Shown here: positions 42,469-50,970 of the stretch, in pieces | How the letters are laid out: each line of letters begins with the position of its first letter | How positions within the stretch are numbered: the first letter of the stretch is position 1 | Origin: Novilysobacter_A longmucuonensis | Lineage (GTDB): Bacteria; Pseudomonadota; Gammaproteobacteria; Xanthomonadales; Xanthomonadaceae | Length of the DNA stretch: 64,000 bases | Assembly: GCF_046600735.1 (NCBI RefSeq) | Contig: NZ_JBJMAW010000005.1 | Coordinates: 1-64,000, forward strand | Direction of reading: 5' to 3' | Notes under the pieces: model-generated | Told to the model about the DNA's origin: nothing | Databases searched by the model: none | Seen by the model: the letters and a program-made list of their open reading frames with translations, nothing else | Translations under genes and position numbers: made by a program

Positions 42469-43278
42469 ATGGACGCCGTCATGACCAACCTGCGCATCTC
42501 CCTCATCCAGGGCGCCACTATCTGGCACGATCCGGCCGGCAACCGCGAGTACTACGGCGACCTGATCGCACCGCTGCACGACACCACCGATCTGGTGATC
42601 CTGCCGGAGACCTTCACCAGCGGTTTTTCCAACGACGCGATCGGGAACGCCGAGACCGTCGACGGCCCGAGCGTCGCCTGGATGCGCGAGCAGGCCGCGA
42701 AGATCGGCGCCGCGGTGACCGGCAGCGTGCAGATCCGCGAGGGCGAGGGCGTCTACAACCGACTGATCTTCGCCACGCCCGACGGCGGCCTGCAGATGTA
42801 CGACAAGCGTCACCTGTTCCGTTATGCCCGCGAGCACGAGCGCTACGCCGCCGGTCGCGAGCGCCTCACCGTGGAGTGGAAGGGCTGGCGCATCTGTCCG
42901 CTGGTCTGCTACGACCTGCGCTTCCCGGTGTACTCACGCAACCGCTTCGATGTGGAGCGCGAGGGCGGGCTCGACTATGACCTGTTGATCTACATCGCCA
43001 ACTGGCCATCCGCCCGTGACCATGCCTGGAAAACGCTGCTGCGCGCGCGGGCCATGGAGAACCTGTGCTTTGTGGCCGGTCTCAACCGCGTCGGCGAGGA
43101 CGGCAACGGCATCCATTATTCCGGCGACAGCGCGGTGATCGATTATCTCGGCCACCCGATCAGCGAGTGCCAGGACATGGAGGTGGTCAGCACCACGACA
43201 TTGCTGGGTGCCGAGCTCGCCGCGTATCGCGAGCGCTTCCCGGCGATGCTCGATGGCGACAGGTTCACGATTGCCTGA
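42469..43278 (+). CDS. Omega-amidase (nitrilase superfamily, YafV/Nit2-like)
   Basis: Protein of 269 aa; AGGAAG precedes the ATG. The catalytic triad is Glu47 (LPETF), Lys113 (YDKRHLF) and Cys147 (LVCYDLRFP). AREHERYAAG and YIANWPSARDHAWKTLLRARAMEN match YafV-type omega-amidases that hydrolyse alpha-ketoglutaramate or alpha-ketosuccinamate to the dicarboxylate and ammonia. Confidence 0.9.
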   Translation: MDAVMTNLRISLIQGATIWHDPAGNREYYGDLIAPLHDTTDLVILPETFTSGFSNDAIGNAETVDGPSVAWMREQAAKIGAAVTGSVQIREGEGVYNRLIFATPDGGLQMYDKRHLFRYAREHERYAAGRERLTVEWKGWRICPLVCYDLRFPVYSRNRFDVEREGGLDYDLLIYIANWPSARDHAWKTLLRARAMENLCFVAGLNRVGEDGNGIHYSGDSAVIDYLGHPISECQDMEVVSTTTLLGAELAAYRERFPAMLDGDRFTIA

Positions 43279-43318
43279 GCCGTCCCGCGTCCGCGGCCTT
43301 TGTTTGTTGTAGGAGCGG

Positions 43319-43382
43319 CTTCAGCCGCGATCGGTCCCTGCATGCGCATACGATTGTTGTTCGCGGCTGAAGCCGCTCCTAC
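43319..43382. repeat. Inverted pair of REP elements (TTCAGCCG type)
   Basis: Two inverted palindromes with a spacer of about 20 bp between the convergent amidase and propeller-GGDEF genes. Confidence 0.85.
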
Positions 43383-43390
43383 AGATATGG

Positions 43391-46300
43391 TCACCCGCGT
43401 CTGAACGGTGGGCGCACGGGCGTGGAGTGCAGCACCGTGATGGATCCCGGAGGCAGCGAATCCGGTTCGGCGCCAGCCAGTAGTGTCTGCACGCAGGCGC
43501 GGTCGAGTTCGGGGCCGGGCACCACGCCGACCCAGGCGTTCTTGCCGGCTGACTTGGCGGCGTAGAGCGCGCGGTCGGCCAGGCTCACGCTCTGCTGCCA
43601 GTCGCCCAGCAACGGCCATTGCGGCGCCAGTGGCCACGGCGCGAGCCCGACCGAGCCGGTGACCGCCAGCGCCTGGCCGTTGGCCAGCGTCACCGGTACC
43701 TCGGCGATCGCGCGACGGACCCGTTCGGCCAGCCCAGCGGCATCCTCCAGGTGGGCATCGCGGACCAGCAGCAGGAACTCCTCGCCGCCCCAGCGCACCA
43801 GGATGTCGCGCTCGCGGCAGACTTGGCGCAGCCGGCGTGCGACTTCCACCAGCACCTGGTCGCCGACCTGGTGGCCGTGGTTGTCGTTGATCCGCTTGAA
43901 GTCGTCCAGGTCGATGACGCAGAACAACATGCAGCGCAGCGCGGTACCGGGAGCGGCAAGTTCGCCGATGAGTTGCGGGCACTCGCGCTCGAGCCACTCG
44001 TGCAGGTCGCGGCGGTTGGAGACCCGGGTCAGCGGGTCGATGCGCGTGGCGCTCTCCAGTTGCGCATTGGTGCGCGACAGCAGGTGATTGGCCTGCTTCA
44101 GTGCGGCGGTACGCTCCGCGACGGTCCGGTTGAGCCGCTCGATCTGCAGGTGTTTCTCGCGCGCCTTGGCGCGCATGCGCCGGACCAACCACGCGAGCAG
44201 GGCGAGCAGCAGCAGCGCGTAACCGGCATACGCCAGCGGGTGGCGCCACGGCGGTGGCTGCATCACCAGCAGCAACCGGCGGCTCGGCCCGAAACGGCCA
44301 TCGCGCCCGGCCGCCTGCACCTCGAGCGGGTAGTCGCCCGGCGGCAGGTAGCTCAGCACCACCGTAGTCTCGGCATCGCGCGGGTGCACCCAGTCGTCGT
44401 AGATGCCTGCGACGCGGTAGCGCAGGCGCGCGGCATCGGGCGCGGTGAAGTCCACCGCCACCATGTCGAGCTGGAACACGCGGTCGCGATGGCCCAATTC
44501 GAGGCGATCGGCGTAAAGCACCCCGGGGGTGGGCGCAGGCCCGGCGTCGGCGACCGGCCCCTGCCGGCCGAGCACGCGCAGTCCGGTGACCATCGGCGTC
44601 GCCGGCGGGCTGGTCGGCGAGAGCTGCGCGGGGTCGAGGATGTCCAGCCCGTCGGTGCCGCCCAGGTACAGCAGGCCGTCGCGGCCGATGAAGCTGGCGC
44701 CGCTGTTGTATTCCAGATTGAACAGCCCGTCGCCGCGGCCCAGGGTCTGGATGATGCCGCTGCCCGGATCGAGCACGCTGATGCCGTGGTTGGTGCTCAG
44801 CCACAAGCGGCCCAGCGCGTCCGGCTCGATCCGGTAGATCACGTTGTTGGACAGCCCGTCGCGCTCGGTGATCGCCTCGACGGTGTCGGTGGCCGGGTCC
44901 AGCCGCAGCAGACCGCCGAACGTGCCCAGCCACACTGCCTTGGCGTCGGCATGCAGCGACCAGACCGAGTCGTGCGGCAGGCGCCCGTCGTGGGTGCCCA
45001 GGTGCTGCACGCCGCCATCGGGTTCGATCCGGTAGACGCCGCGCTCGTTGCTGCCGATCCACAGACGCCCGTCCCGGTCGCGCATCAGGCTGGTGAGGAA
45101 CTGGTCCTGTAGCACCGATGGCACCGCGTCGCTGTCGAGCATGCCGGTGTCGATTACCCCATCGCGCAGCCGCGCGAGGCCGCCGCGGGTGGCGATCCAG
45201 ACCTGCTCGCCTCCGGCGTCGGCTTCGACCAGCAGGGCGGTGACGTGCGGATGGGGAAGGCCGGGGATCGCGCGGGCCCGGCCGTCCGCGCCGAGGTGCC
45301 ACACACCGCGATGGGTGCCAACCCACCAGCCGCCGCGCCGGGCCGGTGCGATCGCGCGGACCGAGGTCGCGCCGATCGCCTCGACCGCGTGCCAGTCCGC
45401 GTCGGTGCCGTCGCGGATGACCAGGCCAGCGTCGGTGCCGACCAGCAGCCGGGTCCCGTCGCGACGGATGCTGCGCACGCTGTCGCTGGGCCAGGCGGCG
45501 ATTGCCGCCTCATCGACCAGGTCGCGGCGGATCGTCGAGGACAAGGCACGCACACGGAACAGGCCACTGGTGCTGCTGCCGATCCACAGCACGCCGGAGC
45601 GGTGCTGGTGGAACCGGGTGATCGCGCTGTCGATCGGCTGGTCGAAAGCGATGCGCGTGGGCGCGGCGCTCCAGTCCGCGGGTGCCTGCAATACCGCACC
45701 GTCGGCGTAGCCCAGCAGCCAGCGGCCGTCGGGGCGCTGCATCAGCGCCGACAGTTCCGCGCTTGATTGGCGCAGCCACCCGGCCGGCCGGTGGGCGACG
45801 CGCTGGCCATCGCCGTCGACCCGGTACAGCCCGTGCGTTGCGGTGGCGAGCCAGAAGCCGTCGCCGGCCGGCTGCATGGCCACGCACGAGGCACCATCGG
45901 GCACCGCGGCTGGTTGCGCATGCATGCGTGTTGGCGACAGCCGCCACAGCCGGCAGTCCTGACCCAGCGCGTGGGCGACGTTGCCTGCCGAGAACGCCAT
46001 CGCCACCACCGGCGCGCTGGCGCCCAGCGGCTGTACGGCGGCGAGCTCCGCATCGATGCGCCCGATCCCGCTGGCGGTCCCCAGCCACGCGCCACCGGCC
46101 GGATCGATCAGGATCGAGCGGACCGTCGGATGGCCCAGGCCATCGGCCATGCCCAACCGAACCGATGCCCGGGTGCGCAGGTCGATGATCTGCAGCCCGG
46201 CATCATTGGTGCCCACCCACAGCCGCGAACGGCCGTCGACCGCGAGTGCATCGATGCTGCTGCTGGCCAGTTCCGGCGTCTCTTCCGCAGGGGTGTGGCG

Positions 46301-46537
46301 CAACACCACGAAACGGTGGCCGTCGTAACGGTTCAGGCCTTCCTGGGTGCCGATCCACAACAGCCCGTGTTCGTCCTCGGCCAGCGCGGTGATCGCGTAC
46401 TGGGACAGCCCCTCCTCGGGGGTGTAGCGCTCCAGGCTCAGGAAGGGTTGGCCGGGCGACGACTGCGCCACGGCCCCCACGGGAGTCCAGTACAACAGGC
46501 ACACAGCCAGGATCGCGACCACCCGATGTTGCAACAC
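43391..46537 (-). CDS. Two-component-propeller sensor diguanylate cyclase
   Basis: Protein of 1048 aa from a GTG start. Signal peptide (1-25), then about 14 propeller repeats (for example EDEHGLLWIGTQEGLNRYDG and DRDGRLWIGSNERGVYRI), a Y_Y_Y domain (about 650-750), one TM helix near 765-785, a short coiled coil, and a GGDEF domain. The active site is RWGGEEF (Gly917 region), and the RxxD inhibitory site (RERD) sits five residues before it, so it should make c-di-GMP with feedback control. The periplasmic propeller presumably senses a ligand. Unlike HTCS hybrids it lacks kinase domains. Confidence 0.92.
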   Translation of the reverse strand: MLQHRVVAILAVCLLYWTPVGAVAQSSPGQPFLSLERYTPEEGLSQYAITALAEDEHGLLWIGTQEGLNRYDGHRFVVLRHTPAEETPELASSSIDALAVDGRSRLWVGTNDAGLQIIDLRTRASVRLGMADGLGHPTVRSILIDPAGGAWLGTASGIGRIDAELAAVQPLGASAPVVAMAFSAGNVAHALGQDCRLWRLSPTRMHAQPAAVPDGASCVAMQPAGDGFWLATATHGLYRVDGDGQRVAHRPAGWLRQSSAELSALMQRPDGRWLLGYADGAVLQAPADWSAAPTRIAFDQPIDSAITRFHQHRSGVLWIGSSTSGLFRVRALSSTIRRDLVDEAAIAAWPSDSVRSIRRDGTRLLVGTDAGLVIRDGTDADWHAVEAIGATSVRAIAPARRGGWWVGTHRGVWHLGADGRARAIPGLPHPHVTALLVEADAGGEQVWIATRGGLARLRDGVIDTGMLDSDAVPSVLQDQFLTSLMRDRDGRLWIGSNERGVYRIEPDGGVQHLGTHDGRLPHDSVWSLHADAKAVWLGTFGGLLRLDPATDTVEAITERDGLSNNVIYRIEPDALGRLWLSTNHGISVLDPGSGIIQTLGRGDGLFNLEYNSGASFIGRDGLLYLGGTDGLDILDPAQLSPTSPPATPMVTGLRVLGRQGPVADAGPAPTPGVLYADRLELGHRDRVFQLDMVAVDFTAPDAARLRYRVAGIYDDWVHPRDAETTVVLSYLPPGDYPLEVQAAGRDGRFGPSRRLLLVMQPPPWRHPLAYAGYALLLLALLAWLVRRMRAKAREKHLQIERLNRTVAERTAALKQANHLLSRTNAQLESATRIDPLTRVSNRRDLHEWLERECPQLIGELAAPGTALRCMLFCVIDLDDFKRINDNHGHQVGDQVLVEVARRLRQVCRERDILVRWGGEEFLLLVRDAHLEDAAGLAERVRRAIAEVPVTLANGQALAVTGSVGLAPWPLAPQWPLLGDWQQSVSLADRALYAAKSAGKNAWVGVVPGPELDRACVQTLLAGAEPDSLPPGSITVLHSTPVRPPFRRG

Positions 46538-46617
46538 CCGCTATCCCCGCCGACGCCCCTTCGCTGCGGCGAGTGTGTACCGATCAGGCGCGGCTTGCCA
46601 AGCGATGCGTGCGACGG

Positions 46618-48021
46618 TCACACAACGCCGGTCGCGTAGAACACCCCGATGATCACGAACACCGCCAGGGTCTTGATGATCGTGATCGCGAAAATGTCCT
46701 TGTAGGCCTGGCGGTGGGTCAGGCCGGTCACCGCGAGCAGGGTGATCACCGCGCCGTTGTGGGGCAGGGTGTCCATGCCGCCAGAGGCCATCGAGGCGAC
46801 CCGGTGCAGCACCTCCATCGGGATGCCGGCGGCGTTGGCGTTGATGATGAAGGTCTCGGCCATCGCGGCCAGGGCGATGCTCATGCCGCCCGATGCCGAG
46901 CCGGTGATGCCGGCCAGTGCGGTCACCGTGACCGCCTCGTTGATCAGCGGGTCCGGAATCGCGCCGAGCGCATTGGCGACGATCAGGAAGCCCGGCAGCG
47001 CCGCGATGACCGCGCCGAACCCGTACTCCGAAGCGGTGTTCATCGCCGCGAGTAGCGCACCGCCGATCGCGGTTTTGGTGCCTTCGGCGAACTGCGTCAT
47101 CACCGGCTTCCACGCGAATGCCAGCACCGTGAGGATGCCGACCAGCAGCGCACCCTGCACGGCCCAGATCGCGGCGATGCGCGAGACCTCCTGCACGACC
47201 GGCGCGGCGTCGCCGATCACCGCGGGCTGGAACGAATGGGTGGCGCCGTACAGCTGCGGAATCCACTCGGTGAACAGTTTGTTGGACACGCCGACCAGCA
47301 CCAGCGGCAGCACCGCGACCAGCGGATGCACCAGGCGTCCGCCGGTGAACGCGGCCGGTTCGTTGACCAGCAGGGCTGCGTCGCCGTAACCCTCGCCGGC
47401 GGCCGCGGCCTTGCGCCGGCGCCACTCCAGGTAGGTCATGCCGAGGATCAGGATGAACACGCCGCCGATCGTGCCCAGCACCGGCGCGGCCCACGAGTCG
47501 GTGCCGAAGAACGGCGCCGGGATGATGTTCTGGATCTGCGGTGTGCCCGGCAGAGCGTCCATGGTGAAGGTGAACGCGCCCAGCGCGATGGTGCCGGGGA
47601 TCAGCCGTTTGGGAATATCACTTTGGCGGAATAGTTCGGCGGCAAACGGATACACCGCAAACACCACCACGAACAGCGACACACCGCCGTAGGTCAGCAG
47701 TGCGCATACCGCAACGATCGACAGCATCGCGCGCTGGGCGCCGAACAGCCTGATGGTGGCGGCGACGATGGACTTGGAGAAACCCGACAGCTCGATGAGC
47801 TTGCCGAAGATCGCGCCGAGCAGGAACACCGGGAAATACAGCTTGAGGAAACCGACCATCTTGTCCATGAACAGGCCGGTGAACATCGGCGCGACCAGCG
47901 ACGGGTCGGTCAACAGCACCGCGCCCAATGCCGCGACTGGCGCGAACAGGATCACGCTGTAGCCGCGGTAGGCGACGAACATCAAAAAGGCCAGCGCGGC
48001 CAGCACGATCAGGAATGCCAT
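46618..48021 (-). CDS. GntP family permease
   Basis: Protein of 467 aa from the ATG at 48021 with GAGGA upstream. About 12 TM helices; LPGTPQIQNIIP, ASEYGFGAVIAALPGF and GMDTLPHNGAVITLL are GntP-family motifs. The family moves gluconate and other hydroxy acids; in some pseudomonads a GntP gene lies next to 3-hydroxybutyrate dehydrogenase. Given bdhA and the oligomer hydrolase 8-10 kb away, a hydroxybutyrate permease is a reasonable guess, not shown by sequence. Confidence 0.85.
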   Translation of the reverse strand: MAFLIVLAALAFLMFVAYRGYSVILFAPVAALGAVLLTDPSLVAPMFTGLFMDKMVGFLKLYFPVFLLGAIFGKLIELSGFSKSIVAATIRLFGAQRAMLSIVAVCALLTYGGVSLFVVVFAVYPFAAELFRQSDIPKRLIPGTIALGAFTFTMDALPGTPQIQNIIPAPFFGTDSWAAPVLGTIGGVFILILGMTYLEWRRRKAAAAGEGYGDAALLVNEPAAFTGGRLVHPLVAVLPLVLVGVSNKLFTEWIPQLYGATHSFQPAVIGDAAPVVQEVSRIAAIWAVQGALLVGILTVLAFAWKPVMTQFAEGTKTAIGGALLAAMNTASEYGFGAVIAALPGFLIVANALGAIPDPLINEAVTVTALAGITGSASGGMSIALAAMAETFIINANAAGIPMEVLHRVASMASGGMDTLPHNGAVITLLAVTGLTHRQAYKDIFAITIIKTLAVFVIIGVFYATGVV

Positions 48022-48472
48022 CAAAGTCCTCGGGGGAGCAGCGTTTCGTAAGACCAGCGTTCGAAAACCAGTTCGTAGACCACTTCGTCGGAGCGGGCCT
48101 CTTCCGACCCGCGCGACCTTCAAATCGTCATTCCCGCGAACGCGGGAACCCAGCGACTTTGCTTTCGCCATGCGCGACCGACACAGCTGCAACATCAAAG
48201 CCACTGGGTTCCCGCTTGCGCGGGAATGACGAGCAAAGGCAACAAAAGCCGACGCATCGTCGAAGGACCGACGTCGATGGCATCTGCCGTCGATGCGGCG
48301 CAGTGTCGGCAACCCGGCGCGCCCGGGGCATTGTCCGAAGGTACATCTGCCCCTGGCCGGGGCGTGCTCCTAGTCTTGCCGGCATGGCGGGCGATCCACC
48401 CATGGGGATCCCACCGCATACCGTGCCTTCGATTTGAACGTGCCTTTATCAGTACCGGGGAGAGCAATCGTG
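48022..48472. other. Divergent intergenic region between GntP permease and TonB receptor
   Basis: 450 bp with a GAGCGGGCCTCTTCCGACCC hairpin (48089-48108) and an inverted CGTCATTCCCGC repeat pair (48126-48231). No gene seen. No clear operator is recognised. Confidence 0.6.
48126..48231. repeat. Inverted pair of CGTCATTCCCGC repeats (dRS3-like)
   Basis: The left copy starts CGTCATTCCCGCGAACGCGG and the right copy ends GCGCGGGAATGACG; the inner ends share CCCAG(T/C)G. Same family as 32907-33023. Confidence 0.78.
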
Positions 48473-50722
48473 ATGGGTCGCATCGACAAGAACCGCAGCA
48501 GCAAGGGTCGCATCCGCAACAGCCGCAACTATCTGAGCCTCGCCATCGGCTGCGCGCTGCTGGCGCCGACCGCATGGGCGCAGGACACCGTCGCCACCGA
48601 CGAGCCCGCCGCCGCGCCTCGCACCACGCTGGAGGCCGTCACCGTCACCGCCCGCAAGCGCGAGGAGACGCTGCAGGACGTGCCGGTCGCGGTGACCGCG
48701 TTCACCGCCGACGCGCTCGACCGCCTCGCGGTGGAAGACCTCAGCGATCTCGATGCGCACGTCCCCAATCTCACGATCTATGCCGCGCGCGGGTCCAGCA
48801 GCACCATCACCGCCTACATCCGCGGCGTCGGTCAGTCCGACCCGCTGTGGGGCGTGGACCCGGGCGTCGGCATTTACCTGGACGATGTCTACATCGCGCG
48901 GCCGCAGGGTGCGCTGCTGGACGTGTTCGACGTCGAGCGCGTGGAAGTGCTGCGCGGTCCACAAGGCACGCTGTACGGCAAGAACACCATCGGCGGTGCG
49001 ATCAAGTACATCTCGCGCGGACTGCCGCGCGGTACCGACGGGTTCGCCTCGGTCACGGTCGGCAACTACGGCCAACTGGACGTCAAGGGCGCGCTCGGCG
49101 GCTCGCTCGGTGGCAGCGACGCCCTGCGCGCGCGGGTCGCGGTGGCCAGTCTCAACCGTGACGGCTTCGGCCAGAACGTGATCACCGGGCAGGAGGTCAG
49201 CGACAAGGAGATCCTTGCGCTGCGCGGCCAGCTCGGCGCCTATGTCAACGACGATCTCAACGTCCAGTTCGCGTTCGACTGGATGGACGACCAGTCCGGG
49301 GTGCGCGGCGCACAGATGCTGACGCCCAACCGCTTCACCCCGGCCTTCCCGCCGCTGGACAGCCGTTACGACGTGCGCAACGGCATGCTCAACATTAACG
49401 ACACCTCGATCAAGGGCGCCTCGGCCGTGGTCAACTGGCGCGCCAACGACGACTGGGGCTTCAAGTACGTGCTGGCCAAGCGCGAGTCCGACACCGAGAC
49501 CAACATCGACTTCGACACCACGCCGGTCGCCATCGCCGACGTCAAGGCGTTCTACCGCGACCAGCAGGTCAGCCACGAGCTGCAGGCCAACTTCGATGCC
49601 GGCGGCCGCTCCCGCGGCGTGATGGGCCTGTACGCCTTCGACGGCGAGGCCGGCGGCCGGGTGCTCAACAACTTCTTCAACTTCCTGTTCGGCGATACCC
49701 AGGGCACCGTGTACACCGAGAGCGTCGCGCTGTACGCCGACTGGACGTTCGAGCTCAACGACCGCCTGCAGCTGGGCCTGGGTGCGCGCTACACCGACGA
49801 GGACAAACGCGCCGACGTGCTCAACCGCGGCTACAGCGACATCACCTATACCGTGCCGACCAGGGTCGTTGCCGCCTTCGACAAGACCATCAACTTCAAG
49901 AACACCTCGCCGAAGGTCTCGCTGGACTACCAGGTCACCCCCGACATCATGGTCTACGGCACCGCCTCGCGCGGGTTCAAGTCGGGCGGCTACAACATCC
50001 GCGCGCAGGCGACCGCGGTGCCGCGTTCGGCCGAGCCGTTCGACGACGAGGTCGTCGACAGCTTTGAAGTCGGCACCAAGATGGGCTTCCTCGACCAGTC
50101 GATGTTTCTCAACCTGTCGGCGTTCCACAACAAGTACGAGGACATCCAGCTGTCGGTGTTCACATCCTTCGACAGCAACGGCGACGGCACCAACGACGCG
50201 TTCTTCGGCGACTTCACCAATGCCGGCTCTGGCACCGTCAACGGCCTGGAGGTCGAGTACCAGTGGCTACCGACGCAGCACTGGCTGATCTCGGGCAACC
50301 TGGCCTGGCTCGACGCCAAGTACGACGAGTTCCTCTTCGCCGGCGCCAACATCGCCGACGAGCAGGAGTTCACCAACGCGCCCGAGTTCTCCGGCGCGCT
50401 GAACCTGGAATACCGCACCGAGCTGGCCAACGCCGGCGACCTTTCGGCGCGGGTCGGTTACAGTTACCAGAGCGACGTGGTGGCAACCACCGAGATCCTG
50501 CGCACCGGCGCGCAGCCGATCACCCAGGACGGCTACGGGCTGCTCAACGCCGGCGTGACCTGGCGCAGCGGCGGCCCCTGGTCGGTGGCGTTGCAGGGCA
50601 CCAACCTGACGGACAAGGAATACCGCACCACCGGCTACAACATCAACGCGGCCCTGGGCGTGCTGACCGGCTTCTACGGCCCGCCGCGTCAGTACAGCCT
50701 CTCGGTGCGCTACGAGTTCTGA
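48473..50722 (+). CDS. TonB-dependent receptor
   Basis: Protein of 749 aa from the ATG at 48473 (GGGGAGAG upstream). Signal peptide to about residue 36 (TAWA-Q). TonB box-like LEAVTVTARKREETLQDVP, plug domain with RVEVLRGPQGTLYGKNTIGGAI, and a 22-strand barrel ending SVRYEF with terminal Phe. The FKSGGYNIRA and GTNLTDKEYRTTGY motifs place it with the carbohydrate/unknown-substrate receptors common in xanthomonads and sphingomonads rather than siderophore receptors. It could import oligomers released or needed by the pathway at 55-58 kb, but the substrate is unknown. Confidence 0.92.
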   Translation: MGRIDKNRSSKGRIRNSRNYLSLAIGCALLAPTAWAQDTVATDEPAAAPRTTLEAVTVTARKREETLQDVPVAVTAFTADALDRLAVEDLSDLDAHVPNLTIYAARGSSSTITAYIRGVGQSDPLWGVDPGVGIYLDDVYIARPQGALLDVFDVERVEVLRGPQGTLYGKNTIGGAIKYISRGLPRGTDGFASVTVGNYGQLDVKGALGGSLGGSDALRARVAVASLNRDGFGQNVITGQEVSDKEILALRGQLGAYVNDDLNVQFAFDWMDDQSGVRGAQMLTPNRFTPAFPPLDSRYDVRNGMLNINDTSIKGASAVVNWRANDDWGFKYVLAKRESDTETNIDFDTTPVAIADVKAFYRDQQVSHELQANFDAGGRSRGVMGLYAFDGEAGGRVLNNFFNFLFGDTQGTVYTESVALYADWTFELNDRLQLGLGARYTDEDKRADVLNRGYSDITYTVPTRVVAAFDKTINFKNTSPKVSLDYQVTPDIMVYGTASRGFKSGGYNIRAQATAVPRSAEPFDDEVVDSFEVGTKMGFLDQSMFLNLSAFHNKYEDIQLSVFTSFDSNGDGTNDAFFGDFTNAGSGTVNGLEVEYQWLPTQHWLISGNLAWLDAKYDEFLFAGANIADEQEFTNAPEFSGALNLEYRTELANAGDLSARVGYSYQSDVVATTEILRTGAQPITQDGYGLLNAGVTWRSGGPWSVALQGTNLTDKEYRTTGYNINAALGVLTGFYGPPRQYSLSVRYEF

Positions 50723-50747
50723 CCGACCCCGAAGCGGTCAGATCGCA

Positions 50748-50787
50748 CGGCGGCGGGCTCCGGCCCGCCGCCGTTGCTTTTTTTGGG
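50748..50787 (+). terminator. Terminator of the TonB receptor gene
   Basis: The stem CGGCGGCGGGC / GCCCGCCGCCG is followed by TTGCTTTTTTT. Confidence 0.88.
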
Positions 50788-50806
50788 GCGCGCATGCGCA
50801 AATTTC

Positions 50807-50883
50807 GTAGGGTGGGCACGTCTTTTGTGCCCACCAATCTCCGAGGTCTCGCGCCGGTGGGCACAAAGACGTGGCCACCCTAC
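50807..50883. repeat. GTAGGGTGGGCAC inverted repeat
   Basis: GTAGGGTGGGCACGTCTTTT and its inverted copy GTGGCCACCCTAC flank about 45 bp; internal GTGCCCACC repeats pair too. Another GTAG-headed REP variety. Confidence 0.8.
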
Positions 50884-50970
50884 GGATACCAAAAACAGGG
50901 GCCATAATCGCGTCGGGGCGATCACGGGCATACACGACGTTATGAGGGCGAGCGGCAGGGGGCTTCGGGC

